Positions 34,896-42,825 of a DNA stretch of 64,000 nt are shown piece after piece. The position numbers were made by a program, and so were the translations under genes. Source of the DNA: Shewanella algae (GTDB taxonomy: Bacteria > Pseudomonadota > Gammaproteobacteria > Enterobacterales > Shewanellaceae); NCBI RefSeq assembly GCF_009183365.2, contig NZ_CP068230.1, positions 1,145,001-1,209,000 on the forward strand, written 5' to 3'. Below the pieces are notes generated by a model, which was not told the origin of the DNA, ran no database searches, and worked only from the letters and a program-made list of their open reading frames with translations. Positions within the stretch are counted from its first letter, which is position 1, and every line of letters begins with the position of its first letter.

Positions 34896-35443
34896 TGAGC
34901 AGGTTTATCGGTTTCACCAAGGTTTGGTTGTTACTTCTGATGCTTGGACTGAGCGGTTGCGGCAGTGTCGATATTCATGACTATAGCGCCAGCGAACCTA
35001 AGTTGGATCTGCAGCAATTCTTTAACGGGGAGCTGCAGGCTTCAGGCATGGTGGAAGATTACAGCGGCCAGGTGGTGCGCCGTTTCAATGTCCGGATGAC
35101 GGGCAGTTGGCAGGGGAATCAGGGTGTGTTGCAGGAGTGGTTTGAGTATGACGATGGTGAGCTTGCCGAGCGAACCTGGCACATTACCAAGCTTGCCGAT
35201 GGCCGCTACCAGGGCAGAGCCGAGGATATTCTGGGGGTGGCAGAAGGGCAAGCAGAGGGCTTTGCCCTGCGCTGGCGCTACGACATGCTGCTGAAGCTCG
35301 ATAGCGGCGAGTATCAAGTGCATTTCGACGACTGGATGTATCAAACGGCGCCGGACACCATAATCAACCGTAGCGAGATCCGCAAATGGGGCCTAACGGT
35401 GGGGGAGGTGACTCTGGTGATCCGTAGGTTGGAAGACAAGTAG
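34883..35443 (+). CDS. DUF3833 lipoprotein
   Basis: 186 residues from the ATG at 34883 (GGAG seven bases upstream). The lipobox LSGC near residue 24 predicts a lipid-anchored protein. The mature part matches DUF3833 (FFNGELQASGMVEDYSGQVV, then FEYDDGELAERTWHI and WMYQTAPDTIINRSEI). It is the last gene of the photolyase/lipid operon. A calycin-like barrel that binds or delivers lipid is a plausible reading, not proven. Confidence 0.85.
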   Translation: MQMLMSRFIGFTKVWLLLLMLGLSGCGSVDIHDYSASEPKLDLQQFFNGELQASGMVEDYSGQVVRRFNVRMTGSWQGNQGVLQEWFEYDDGELAERTWHITKLADGRYQGRAEDILGVAEGQAEGFALRWRYDMLLKLDSGEYQVHFDDWMYQTAPDTIINRSEIRKWGLTVGEVTLVIRRLEDK

Positions 35444-35549
35444 CAGAGCGACGATTAATCGTATGGCATGACTAACGCTGAGTCTCAGCCTGGGTTAAGC
35501 TTAGATCTGTTTAAATGGTAACAGTCTATCAACACAGGTTTAAATAACG

Positions 35550-35780
35550 ATGAACAAAAAATCCGCTGTACTGCCATGGGTTTCAATGGGCTTATTGGCA
35601 CTGGTATCCCTTGGCGGTTGCTCGAGTGGTATTGATTTCAGTTTTAAAGCGCCCGAGGAGGAGCGGGTGGACCCCAATCTCCCCGCCGAAGATCCCATGG
35701 CACAGGATAACCAGAGGATCATAGATGATGCGCGCCGGGAAGGTAAAATCGACCCTCAAGTGTTTCCCGCTAAACGCTGA
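35550..35780 (+). CDS. Small lipoprotein, unknown function
   Basis: 76 residues. The signal peptide ends in the lipobox SLGGC (Cys24); the mature part is short, acidic and proline-containing (KAPEEERVDPNLPAEDPM), probably disordered. The 106-bp gap separates it from the lipid operon, so it may have its own promoter. Its stop codon directly abuts the stop of the convergent DUF3634 gene. Confidence 0.75.
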   Translation: MNKKSAVLPWVSMGLLALVSLGGCSSGIDFSFKAPEEERVDPNLPAEDPMAQDNQRIIDDARREGKIDPQVFPAKR

Positions 35781-36122
35781 TCAGCCTAGTTGTTTGCTGT
35801 TGTCGCTCTGCTTGCGGTCATAGTATTCGAAGGGAAATAGGTTGCGCAGGCGCTGAATATTGGCATCTCCGGCATTGGCGCTGATGTGCAGCCGCACTTC
35901 ACCACTGCGTTCGGCGCGTACTGTACAGGTGAGTTTCTCTTTCTTGACCAAGGCGCGGCATTCGCGTTCAAACCTCTCCGGGATCTTACCCTTGTGGGAG
36001 GTCATACGACCGTCCTTGAAATGCATTTCAAATATTGTCACCCCTTTTTTGTTAGTGAAAACCAGTTTGTAGATAAGCACTAACGCCAGGGCGATAAAGA
36101 ATATTTTTAACATAGTGGCCAT
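35781..36122 (-). CDS. DUF3634 family protein
   Basis: 113 residues. One N-terminal membrane helix (about 4-22) is followed by a basic soluble domain (TIFEMHFKDGRMTSHKGKIP, then FPFEYYDRK) typical of DUF3634, known mostly from Shewanella and Vibrio. Function unknown. ATG with AAGGAG. Its stop touches the convergent lipoprotein stop, and the junction is a 10-bp palindrome (GCTGATCAGC). Confidence 0.82.
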   Translation of the reverse strand: MATMLKIFFIALALVLIYKLVFTNKKGVTIFEMHFKDGRMTSHKGKIPERFERECRALVKKEKLTCTVRAERSGEVRLHISANAGDANIQRLRNLFPFEYYDRKQSDNSKQLG

Positions 36123-36330
36123 AGTGAGACTCCTTGTTTCACCAAGAGTGAATACTGTTATCCGGGTGTTATCTTATATCCTCAGTTATACCTGCAAGCG
36201 GTAGCGTTTGACAGTGCATCCAAGGCGGATTTTTGTGATAAGGCTAAAAGGACTGGCAAATTGGCTATCCTTGGTTATTATTTGTTCAGGAATATCTGTT
36301 TTACCACAAGCCAAGATCAAGGATGAAGCC

Positions 36331-36513
36331 ATGTACCTTTCCAATGCCGAGCGCTGGGCGCAAATCTGTGACAAACAAGTGGAACTGATGGGAAAGCTCA
36401 GTGAGCAGTTTCCCGAGCGGCGAAAACAACTGCAACACCTCACCCATAGCTGGCAAGACGTCAAACAACAGGTGCGTCAGGGCGATACCCCTCACATACC
36501 GCCACTGCGTTGA
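36331..36513 (+). CDS. Small hypothetical protein
   Basis: 60 residues (MYLSNAERWAQICDKQVELM...), soluble, predicted helical with many Gln and Arg. The ATG at 36331 has AAGGA at a good distance; the longer frame upstream looks like a translated spacer. A strong terminator follows within 20 bp, which supports a real transcript. No family recognised. Confidence 0.5.
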   Translation: MYLSNAERWAQICDKQVELMGKLSEQFPERRKQLQHLTHSWQDVKQQVRQGDTPHIPPLR

Positions 36514-36532
36514 GAACTGAATCAATTTATAC

Positions 36533-36563
36533 AAAAGAGCCGCTCAGGGAGCGGCTCTTTTAC
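36533..36563. terminator. Bidirectional terminator
   Basis: AAAGAGCCGCTC / GAGCGGCTCTTT with a 3-nt loop, A-rich before and T-rich after; it lies between the small hypothetical gene and the convergent porin-like gene. Confidence 0.8.
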
Positions 36564-36642
36564 TTTTGGTTGGTGGGAGGAAGATGGGGCTTGCCCGTGC
36601 AGGTCTGTCCTATGGCTTGCCTGGGAAGCGCAATTTTGCTGC

Positions 36643-37380
36643 TTAGAAAGCGTAACTGACACTCGCCAGCACAGTGCCGTCATTCTGGAAGGTACCACTG
36701 CTGATCTCGGCATCCGAATCTATATCTGTGTCCAACCAGGCCACAGACAGACCAAAACCGGCAATCTCAGTAGAGACACCTATGGAGTAATCCAGATACT
36801 TGCCCATATCGTCATCGGGCGCATCGCCGAAGTTGTAACCCAGGTGCAGATCCAGGCTCCAGTTTTCGGCAAACTCATAACTATAGTTCAGCTCGGCATA
36901 GTGATAGTCCAGATCTGAACCCGCATAGTCATTGGTGTACCAGTAGGCAGCCCTAAAATCACTGAACTCCAGGCCGAAAGAGATTTCGTTGTAGTCCTGA
37001 GAGACATTGTCGCCCGGGTACATATAGCGCAGCAGGGTAATGTCATAGGCCAGGTTGTCGTTGATTTCACCGGCGTAACCCAGGTAGACATCCAGTTCGA
37101 AATCGGCACCCACCTGATCCTCTTTGGGAGTACCATCTTCATCGAATTCCACATTACTGGCCCAGGCCCCGACGAAGAAACCCGAGTCGTGACTCCAGTC
37201 CAGCCCGCCCTGAACGGCAAAATCACCGGCGGTTTGTGACACGGCCCTAAAGCGGTAGTCATTGGTCACGGCTATCTCGCCGCTGACTTCGGCCATGGCA
37301 GAGGTTGAGGTTATGGCGCCGCCAAGCAGCAGTGCCCATAGCAGAGGGTTGGATCTTCTTATCACTTGGTTCACAAGCAT
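36643..37380 (-). CDS. TorF-type putative outer-membrane porin
   Basis: 245 residues. A signal peptide (about 1-30, ending SAMA) precedes a beta-barrel of alternating strands with many aromatic residues, beginning VSGEIAVTNDYRFRAVSQT and ending VASVSYAF with a terminal Phe, as needed for outer-membrane insertion. The pattern fits the TorF family (TIGR02001). The substrate is unknown; its place next to polyamine genes may be chance. A GTG two codons later (37374) is an alternative start. Confidence 0.83.
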   Translation of the reverse strand: MLVNQVIRRSNPLLWALLLGGAITSTSAMAEVSGEIAVTNDYRFRAVSQTAGDFAVQGGLDWSHDSGFFVGAWASNVEFDEDGTPKEDQVGADFELDVYLGYAGEINDNLAYDITLLRYMYPGDNVSQDYNEISFGLEFSDFRAAYWYTNDYAGSDLDYHYAELNYSYEFAENWSLDLHLGYNFGDAPDDDMGKYLDYSIGVSTEIAGFGLSVAWLDTDIDSDAEISSGTFQNDGTVLASVSYAF

Positions 37381-37484
37381 TTCTCCCTTCTTTGGTTTGC
37401 CGGCCCCGTCCGGGAAGATTCCGGCGCGGCCTGGTTTATGCCAAACAACAGCAGCTATGCTGAGACCTCATGGCGGTTTTGTTT

Positions 37485-37847
37485 TTATCTGTTGGATTCA
37501 AACACCACATAGAGCTTGCGGCAGGGAACCGTTACCTGCCAGCTGCCGCGAAACCCGGCCGGGATAACAAACCTGTCGCCCGGGCCAACTTCGAGACGAT
37601 TTCCCTGCTCATCGCTGATGACACTGTTACCCTCGAGGATTTCGCAATACTCGTGCTCAGTGTAGTCAACTTTCCAAGCACCTGTTTCGCTTTGCCAAAT
37701 TCCGGTATGAAACTGCTCACAGGGGCTGGAGTAATGGTTCTCCAGCCGTTGGCGCGGCGCGTCCTGCAGACGCTTTTCCTCGGCGATGGAGTATTCACTT
37801 ATCTCGGGAGTATTACGCGCCAGTACTCTGATATTGTTGATGTGCAT
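37485..37847 (-). CDS. Cupin-domain protein of the beta-alanine arm
   Basis: 120 residues forming a single cupin barrel of the DUF861/EutQ-like type: VDYTEHEYCEILEGNSVI and GDRFVIPAGFRGSWQV. The first metal motif is HxH-poor (only one His before the Glu), so metal binding is uncertain. It lies 18 bp after mmsA with a GGAGAG site and is the third gene of the aminotransferase-dehydrogenase-cupin unit. Similar cupins often accompany polyamine and amino-acid catabolic genes, but their role is unclear. Confidence 0.8.
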   Translation of the reverse strand: MHINNIRVLARNTPEISEYSIAEEKRLQDAPRQRLENHYSSPCEQFHTGIWQSETGAWKVDYTEHEYCEILEGNSVISDEQGNRLEVGPGDRFVIPAGFRGSWQVTVPCRKLYVVFESNR

Positions 37848-37865
37848 CAGGCTCTCCCTCTCTCC

Positions 37866-39350
37866 CTATTTCATGGTCGGCATGATGAAATCGGCACTCA
37901 GCTGTTTGGGCCAGCGGGCGGTAACGGCTTTGCGCCGGGTGTAGAAGCGAACTCCATCCGGGCCGTGCATATGCAGTGGGCCAAACAGCGAGCGTTTCCA
38001 ACCGCCGAAACTGTGAAATGCCATGGGCACAGGGATAGGCACATTGACCCCCACCATGCCGACTTGCACCGAGTGGCAAAAGTCGCGCGCCAGCTCGCCG
38101 CTCTGGGTAAAGATGGCGGTGCCGTTGCCGAACTCATGTTGATTGATAAGAGCCAGCGCCGAGTCATAGTCGGCCACCCTGACTATGCAAAGCACAGGGC
38201 CGAAGATCTCTTCCCGGTAAATCTGCATCTCGGGGGTTACGCCATCGAACAGGGTCGCACCGAGAAAGAAACCTTCGCTGTCTGCCAAGGTATTGCGGCC
38301 ATCTACCAGGCAAACTGCGCCCTGCTGTATACCGCTGTCTATATAGCTGCAGACCTTGTCCAGATGCGCGCGGGAGATAAGCGGCCCCATTTCCATACCC
38401 GGCTCCAGGCCGTTACCTACCTTGAGCGCGGCTATCTTGGGTTGCAGTTTTTCTATCAGGGCATCGGCCACATCAGCAACCGCCAGTACCACGGAAATAG
38501 CCATACAGCGCTCGCCGGCAGAGCCATAGGCCGCACCCATCAGGGCGTTGCTGGCCAGTTCCAGATCGGCATCCGGCATCAGCAGCATGTGGTTCTTGGC
38601 GCCGCCGAGTGCCTGCACCCGCTTGCCGTGGGCCGATGCCTTACTGTAGATATACTCGGCGACAGGCGTTGAACCGACAAAGGAGATGGCCTGAACATCC
38701 TGATGGCAGAGCAGGGTATCTACCGCCAGCTTGTCGCCGTTGATAACATTGAAAACCCCATCCGGCAGCCCGGCCTGGGTCAACAGCTCGGCAATTCTGA
38801 GTACCGGCGCCGGATTCTTTTCCGATGGCTTCATCACAAAGGTATTGCCGCAGGCGATGGCAATCGGGAACATCCACATGGGAACCATCACAGGGAAATT
38901 GAACGGCGAAATGCCGGCAACCACCCCGAGCGGTTGATTGATGCTCCAGGCATCGACGCCAGTGCCAACCTGCTCCGTGTGTTCCCCCTTGAGAAGATGG
39001 GGAATGCCGCAGGCAAACTCCACCACTTCCAGCCCTCGAACCAGCTCGCCCCTGGCATCCTCAAGCACTTTGCCGTGTTGCAGGCAGATAAGCTCGGCCA
39101 GTTCATCCATGTGGGCTTCTACCAGGGCTTTGAAGCGAAACAGTACCCGTGCCCGGTTAAGGGGCGATACCTTTGACCAAGCGTCAAAAGCCTGCTTGGC
39201 CGAGTCTATCGCCCGTTCTGTATCTGCCTTAGAGGCGAGGGCGACTCTGGCTTGCTCTTCGCCGTTGGCTGGGTTGAAAATGGGCAGTGAAGCCTGAGCC
39301 TGGCTGCCATCTGTCTCATGTCCATCTATATAGTGGCTGTAAATACGCAT
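37866..39350 (-). CDS. mmsA: CoA-acylating methylmalonate/malonate-semialdehyde dehydrogenase
   Basis: A 494-residue aldehyde dehydrogenase of the MmsA type, which oxidises malonate semialdehyde or methylmalonate semialdehyde to acetyl-CoA or propionyl-CoA with loss of CO2. The nucleophile is C282 (GSAGERCMAISV). The usual general-base Glu is replaced (ALGGAKNH), as expected for the CoA-dependent class. With the omega-amino acid aminotransferase just upstream it would complete beta-alanine breakdown. The 16-bp gap and AGGA site point to one operon. Confidence 0.93.
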   Translation of the reverse strand: MRIYSHYIDGHETDGSQAQASLPIFNPANGEEQARVALASKADTERAIDSAKQAFDAWSKVSPLNRARVLFRFKALVEAHMDELAELICLQHGKVLEDARGELVRGLEVVEFACGIPHLLKGEHTEQVGTGVDAWSINQPLGVVAGISPFNFPVMVPMWMFPIAIACGNTFVMKPSEKNPAPVLRIAELLTQAGLPDGVFNVINGDKLAVDTLLCHQDVQAISFVGSTPVAEYIYSKASAHGKRVQALGGAKNHMLLMPDADLELASNALMGAAYGSAGERCMAISVVLAVADVADALIEKLQPKIAALKVGNGLEPGMEMGPLISRAHLDKVCSYIDSGIQQGAVCLVDGRNTLADSEGFFLGATLFDGVTPEMQIYREEIFGPVLCIVRVADYDSALALINQHEFGNGTAIFTQSGELARDFCHSVQVGMVGVNVPIPVPMAFHSFGGWKRSLFGPLHMHGPDGVRFYTRRKAVTARWPKQLSADFIMPTMK

Positions 39351-39366
39351 AACTATCCTGTGTGCT

Positions 39367-40704
39367 TCAGTCGACGGTTTGGATGGCGTCGGCCAGGGTG
39401 GAAATCAGTTGATCTATTTGGGACTCTTCAACTATCAGTGGTGGTGAGAGGGCGATGATGTCGGCGGTGGCCCGTACCAGCGCACCTTGCCAGAAACAGC
39501 GCTCGAAAATCTGATAGCCACGTTTGCCTACACCTTGCGGGCTGGGGGCCAGTTGAATGCCACCCACCAGGCCGGTATTGCGAATATCGATGACATTGGG
39601 CAGCCCCTTGAGACTGTGCAGCGCCTGCTCAAAATAGGGCGCCAGCGTTGTAGTGCGCTCAAACAGCTTTTCGTCACGGTAGATATCCAGGGTGGCCAGT
39701 GCCGCCGCGGCCGCAACCGGATGCCCTGAATAGGTATAGCCGTGAAAGAACTCGATCATCGTCTCAGGGCCCTGCATACAGGCATCGTGAATCGCTTGCT
39801 GCACAAACACCGCGCCCATAGGGATGGCGCCATTGTTGAGCGCCTTGGCCGTGGTCATTATGTCCGGAGTCACATCCCAGTGGTTGCTGGCAAAAGCGCC
39901 GCCCACCCGGCCAAAACCTGTGATTACCTCATCGAATATCAGCAAGATGCCGTATTTTTGAGTGATCTCCCGAAGGCGCTTGAGATAGCCCTTGGGAGGC
40001 AATATTACCCCGGCCGAACCTGACATGGGCTCGACGATAACGGCGGCGATATTCTCTGCGCCATGCAGGGCAATCAGCCCCTCGAGCGCCTCGGCCTTGT
40101 CGGCGCCATGCTCGGGCAAGCCGCGGCTGAAGGCGTTGGCTTCCATATCAAGAGTGTGGGGCAGATGATCGATGCCGCCGAGGAGTTGCGGGCTGAAACC
40201 TTTGCGGTTATTGCCAATTCCGCCCACCGAAATACCGCCAAACCCCACACCGTGATAGCCCAGCTCACGGCCGATAAAACGGCTGCGGCTCGGCTCGCCA
40301 TTGGCTCTGTGGTAACACAGCGCCAGCTTGAGTGCGGTGTCGACCGACTCTGAGCCCGAGTTGGTAAAGAAGATACGGTTCATGCCGGGCGGGGCGATTT
40401 CACTGAGGCGCTCGGCCAACTCGAATGCCAACGGATGACCCATCTGAAAACTGGGGGCATAGTCCATTTCGCGGATCTGACGGCTGACCGCCTCACTGAT
40501 CTCCGCCCGGCCATGGCCGGCATTACAGCACCAAAGACCTGCAGTGCCGTCCAGCACCTGACGGCCATCGACATCCCGGTAATACATGCCTTCGGCCGAA
40601 GCCAGTAGCCTGGGAGTCTGCTTGAATTGACGGTTGGCACTGAAAGGCATCCAGTAATGCTCGAGATTGCCCTGTGTTTTCGCCTGTTGTTTTAGCTCTG
40701 CCAT
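39367..40704 (-). CDS. Omega-amino acid (beta-alanine):pyruvate aminotransferase
   Basis: A class III PLP aminotransferase of 445 residues from the second ATG (40704), which has AAGG nine bases upstream; the ATG at 40710 is an alternative but too close to that site. Numbered from 40704, D258 (IFDEVITGFGR) and the PLP lysine K287 (TTAKALNNGAIPMG) are present. HYWMPFSANRQFK and the end of the active-site loop FFHGYTYSGHPVA match omega-amino acid:pyruvate transaminases, which convert beta-alanine to malonate semialdehyde. It leads the minus-strand unit with mmsA and the cupin gene. Confidence 0.9.
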   Translation of the reverse strand: MAELKQQAKTQGNLEHYWMPFSANRQFKQTPRLLASAEGMYYRDVDGRQVLDGTAGLWCCNAGHGRAEISEAVSRQIREMDYAPSFQMGHPLAFELAERLSEIAPPGMNRIFFTNSGSESVDTALKLALCYHRANGEPSRSRFIGRELGYHGVGFGGISVGGIGNNRKGFSPQLLGGIDHLPHTLDMEANAFSRGLPEHGADKAEALEGLIALHGAENIAAVIVEPMSGSAGVILPPKGYLKRLREITQKYGILLIFDEVITGFGRVGGAFASNHWDVTPDIMTTAKALNNGAIPMGAVFVQQAIHDACMQGPETMIEFFHGYTYSGHPVAAAAALATLDIYRDEKLFERTTTLAPYFEQALHSLKGLPNVIDIRNTGLVGGIQLAPSPQGVGKRGYQIFERCFWQGALVRATADIIALSPPLIVEESQIDQLISTLADAIQTVD

Positions 40705-40764
40705 AAGCATTAACCTTAGTGTTGCGGGCTTGTTAATGGTGATTGATATTTCGCTATGCTATGT

Positions 40765-40779
40765 CAGAAATAATGAACA
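40765..40779. promoter_or_regulatory. PuuR-type operator between the beta-alanine arm and puuC
   Basis: CAGAAATAATGAACA matches the E. coli PuuR recognition sequence AAAATATAATGAACA at 12 of 15 positions, including the invariant ATGAACA. It lies in the divergent promoter region (40705-40959) and could control both directions. Confidence 0.5.
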
Positions 40780-40959
40780 TGGAAGGCCTGTGTGCAATTA
40801 TTTATGCCAAAAAATCTATTTTTGTAAAATATATTGAATTTATGCCGTGCTCGAGGCTAATCTGGAGCGACCCGAATAACTCGCGATGGCTGCACGAGTT
40901 GGCCGCGATAGGCCTACTGAGGTAGTGGAATGCCCGCTTGCAAGCAGATGAGAGGATTT

Positions 40960-42456
40960 ATGAGTACACCGCAAACCCGTCAGCAATGGCAGCAGTTGGC
41001 TGCGCAATTGCAGATCTGTGGCCAGGCCTTTATCCATGGAGAGTATTGTGCAGCCGTATCCGGCGAGACCTTCGATTGCATCAGCCCTGTGGATGGCAAC
41101 AAGCTTGCCGCCGTAGCCAGTTGCGATCTGGCCGATGCCGAGGCGGCGGTGGCCAGTGCCAGAGCCAGTTTTGAATCCGGAGTCTGGTCGCGAATGGCGC
41201 CGGTAGAGCGCAAAAAGGTGATGATACGCTTTGCCGATTTGCTGGAGGCGCATAGTGATGAGCTGGCCTTGCTGGAAACCCTGGATATGGGCAAGCCTAT
41301 CCGTTTTTCCAAGTCGGTGGATGTGACCAATGCCGCCAGGGCCTTGCGTTGGTCCGGCGAAGCGGTTGACAAGATTTACGACGAGATAGCGCCCACCGCT
41401 GACAATGAAATCGGCATGATCACCCGTGAGCCTGTCGGGGTAGTGGCCGCGATTGTGCCATGGAACTTCCCTTTGCTGATGGCCTGCTGGAAGCTGGGGC
41501 CAGCGCTGGCCAGCGGTAACTCTGTCATCCTCAAACCCTCGGAAAAATCCCCTTTGACGGCGATTCGTATGGCTGCCATTGCCTTGGAAGCCGGGATCCC
41601 GCCTGGAGTGCTCAATGTATTGCCCGGTTTTGGTCATACAGTTGGCAAGGCGCTGGCGCTGCATATGGATGTCGATACCCTGGTGTTTACCGGCTCCACC
41701 AAGATAGCCAAGCAACTGATGGTCTACGCCGGTCAGTCCAATATGAAACGTGTGTGGTTGGAGGCCGGTGGTAAGAGCCCCCACATAGTCTTTAACGATT
41801 GCCCGGATCTCAAGGCGGCGGCGCAGGCGGCAGCTTCGGCCATCGCCTTCAACCAGGGCGAAGTTTGCACCGCAGGTTCGCGCCTGCTGGTGGAGTCCGG
41901 GGTCAAGGAACAACTGATAGCGCTCATTATCGACGAGCTCAAATCCTGGCAGCCGGGGCATCCGCTGGATCCGGATACCGTCAGTGGCGCGGTGGTGGAT
42001 CAGCAGCAGCTGCAGACTATTCTCGGTTATATCGAGGCGGGTAAGCAGCAAGGTGCTGTGCTGGCCTGTGGCGGCGAGCAACTCATGGCTGAAACCGGTG
42101 GCGTTTATGTGGCGCCGACCCTGTTCCGTGAAGTGAATAACCAGATGAGTATCGCCCGCGAGGAGATCTTCGGCCCTGTGCTGAGTGTGATTGAATTTGA
42201 GGGAATGGAGCAGGCGATAGCCATAGGCAACGATAGCATCTATGGCCTGGCGGCCGGTGTGTGGACTTCTGATCTCAGCAAGGCCCACAGAACCGCCAAG
42301 GCGCTGAGAAGCGGTATGGTGTGGATCAATCATTATGACGGCGGCGATATGACGGCGCCTTTCGGTGGTTATAAGCAGTCGGGTAACGGCCGCGATAAGT
42401 CGCTGCATGCTTTTGATAAATACACAGAAATTAAGGCGACCTGGATAGCCATTTAA
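40960..42456 (+). CDS. puuC: Gamma-glutamyl-gamma-aminobutyraldehyde dehydrogenase
   Basis: A 498-residue NAD(P)-dependent aldehyde dehydrogenase (E. coli PuuC has 495). Glu268 (WLEAGGKSP) and Cys303 (FNQGEVCTAGSR) are the catalytic pair. In polyamine breakdown it oxidises gamma-glutamyl-aminobutyraldehyde, or aminobutyraldehyde from the SpuC route, to the acid. The ATG at 40960 has GAGG upstream and matches the family; a start ten codons earlier is rejected. It is a single-gene unit with its own terminator. Confidence 0.92.
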   Translation: MSTPQTRQQWQQLAAQLQICGQAFIHGEYCAAVSGETFDCISPVDGNKLAAVASCDLADAEAAVASARASFESGVWSRMAPVERKKVMIRFADLLEAHSDELALLETLDMGKPIRFSKSVDVTNAARALRWSGEAVDKIYDEIAPTADNEIGMITREPVGVVAAIVPWNFPLLMACWKLGPALASGNSVILKPSEKSPLTAIRMAAIALEAGIPPGVLNVLPGFGHTVGKALALHMDVDTLVFTGSTKIAKQLMVYAGQSNMKRVWLEAGGKSPHIVFNDCPDLKAAAQAAASAIAFNQGEVCTAGSRLLVESGVKEQLIALIIDELKSWQPGHPLDPDTVSGAVVDQQQLQTILGYIEAGKQQGAVLACGGEQLMAETGGVYVAPTLFREVNNQMSIAREEIFGPVLSVIEFEGMEQAIAIGNDSIYGLAAGVWTSDLSKAHRTAKALRSGMVWINHYDGGDMTAPFGGYKQSGNGRDKSLHAFDKYTEIKATWIAI

Positions 42457-42472
42457 TCGGTTTGCTGTAATA

Positions 42473-42507
42473 GACAATCCCCCTGCCTTGCGGGGGGATT
42501 GTCTTTA
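42473..42507 (+). terminator. Terminator of puuC
   Basis: GACAATCCCCC / GGGGGATTGTC stem with a 9-nt loop and a short T-run, 17 bp after the stop. It overlaps the end of the convergent hypothetical gene. Confidence 0.7.
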
Positions 42508-42738
42508 TAGAAGGCTACAGGGCTTGAGGTGTTCACGCACAGGTTCAAACAGCGCATCGAGCAGCACTTGAGTGCGGTTATCTTCGACTCGCAGCTCCAG
42601 CCAACCGTCACTGCCGAGAATTTCAAGCTGCCTGCACACGAGTTTCGGCGGTGAGGCTTGCAGTTCCCCCTTGAGGCGAAAAATCCCCTGTGGCGTATGA
42701 ATGCGGCTGATATCGAAGGGAGTATTCACGACGGCCAC
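42505..42738 (-). CDS. Hypothetical protein
   Basis: 77 residues (GTG start with AAAGG just upstream; a second GTG three codons on is possible). Mixed strand-like composition (FRLKGELQASPPKLVCRQLE), soluble, no motif recognised. It follows puuB on the same strand after 87 bp that include two CAGGCCTT direct repeats, a weak terminator-like structure. Confidence 0.5.
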   Translation of the reverse strand: MAVVNTPFDISRIHTPQGIFRLKGELQASPPKLVCRQLEILGSDGWLELRVEDNRTQVLLDALFEPVREHLKPCSLL

Positions 42739-42825
42739 AACGCCTTTGCTGTACTTACTTTCAAAATGGCTCCCTATTCAACATACACTTGTCTTCAAAA
42801 CAGGCCTTTTCAAGACAGGCCTTGT

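Noticed and set aside
40840..42477. A 545-codon minus-strand frame opposite puuC
   Set aside because: Puuc is certain on the plus strand; the reverse frame is rich in His, Arg and Gly as expected of a shadow of a GC-biased gene.
42780..42825. Terminator for puuB copy 1
   Set aside because: Two CAGGCCTT direct repeats can form only a short bulged stem; too weak to call.
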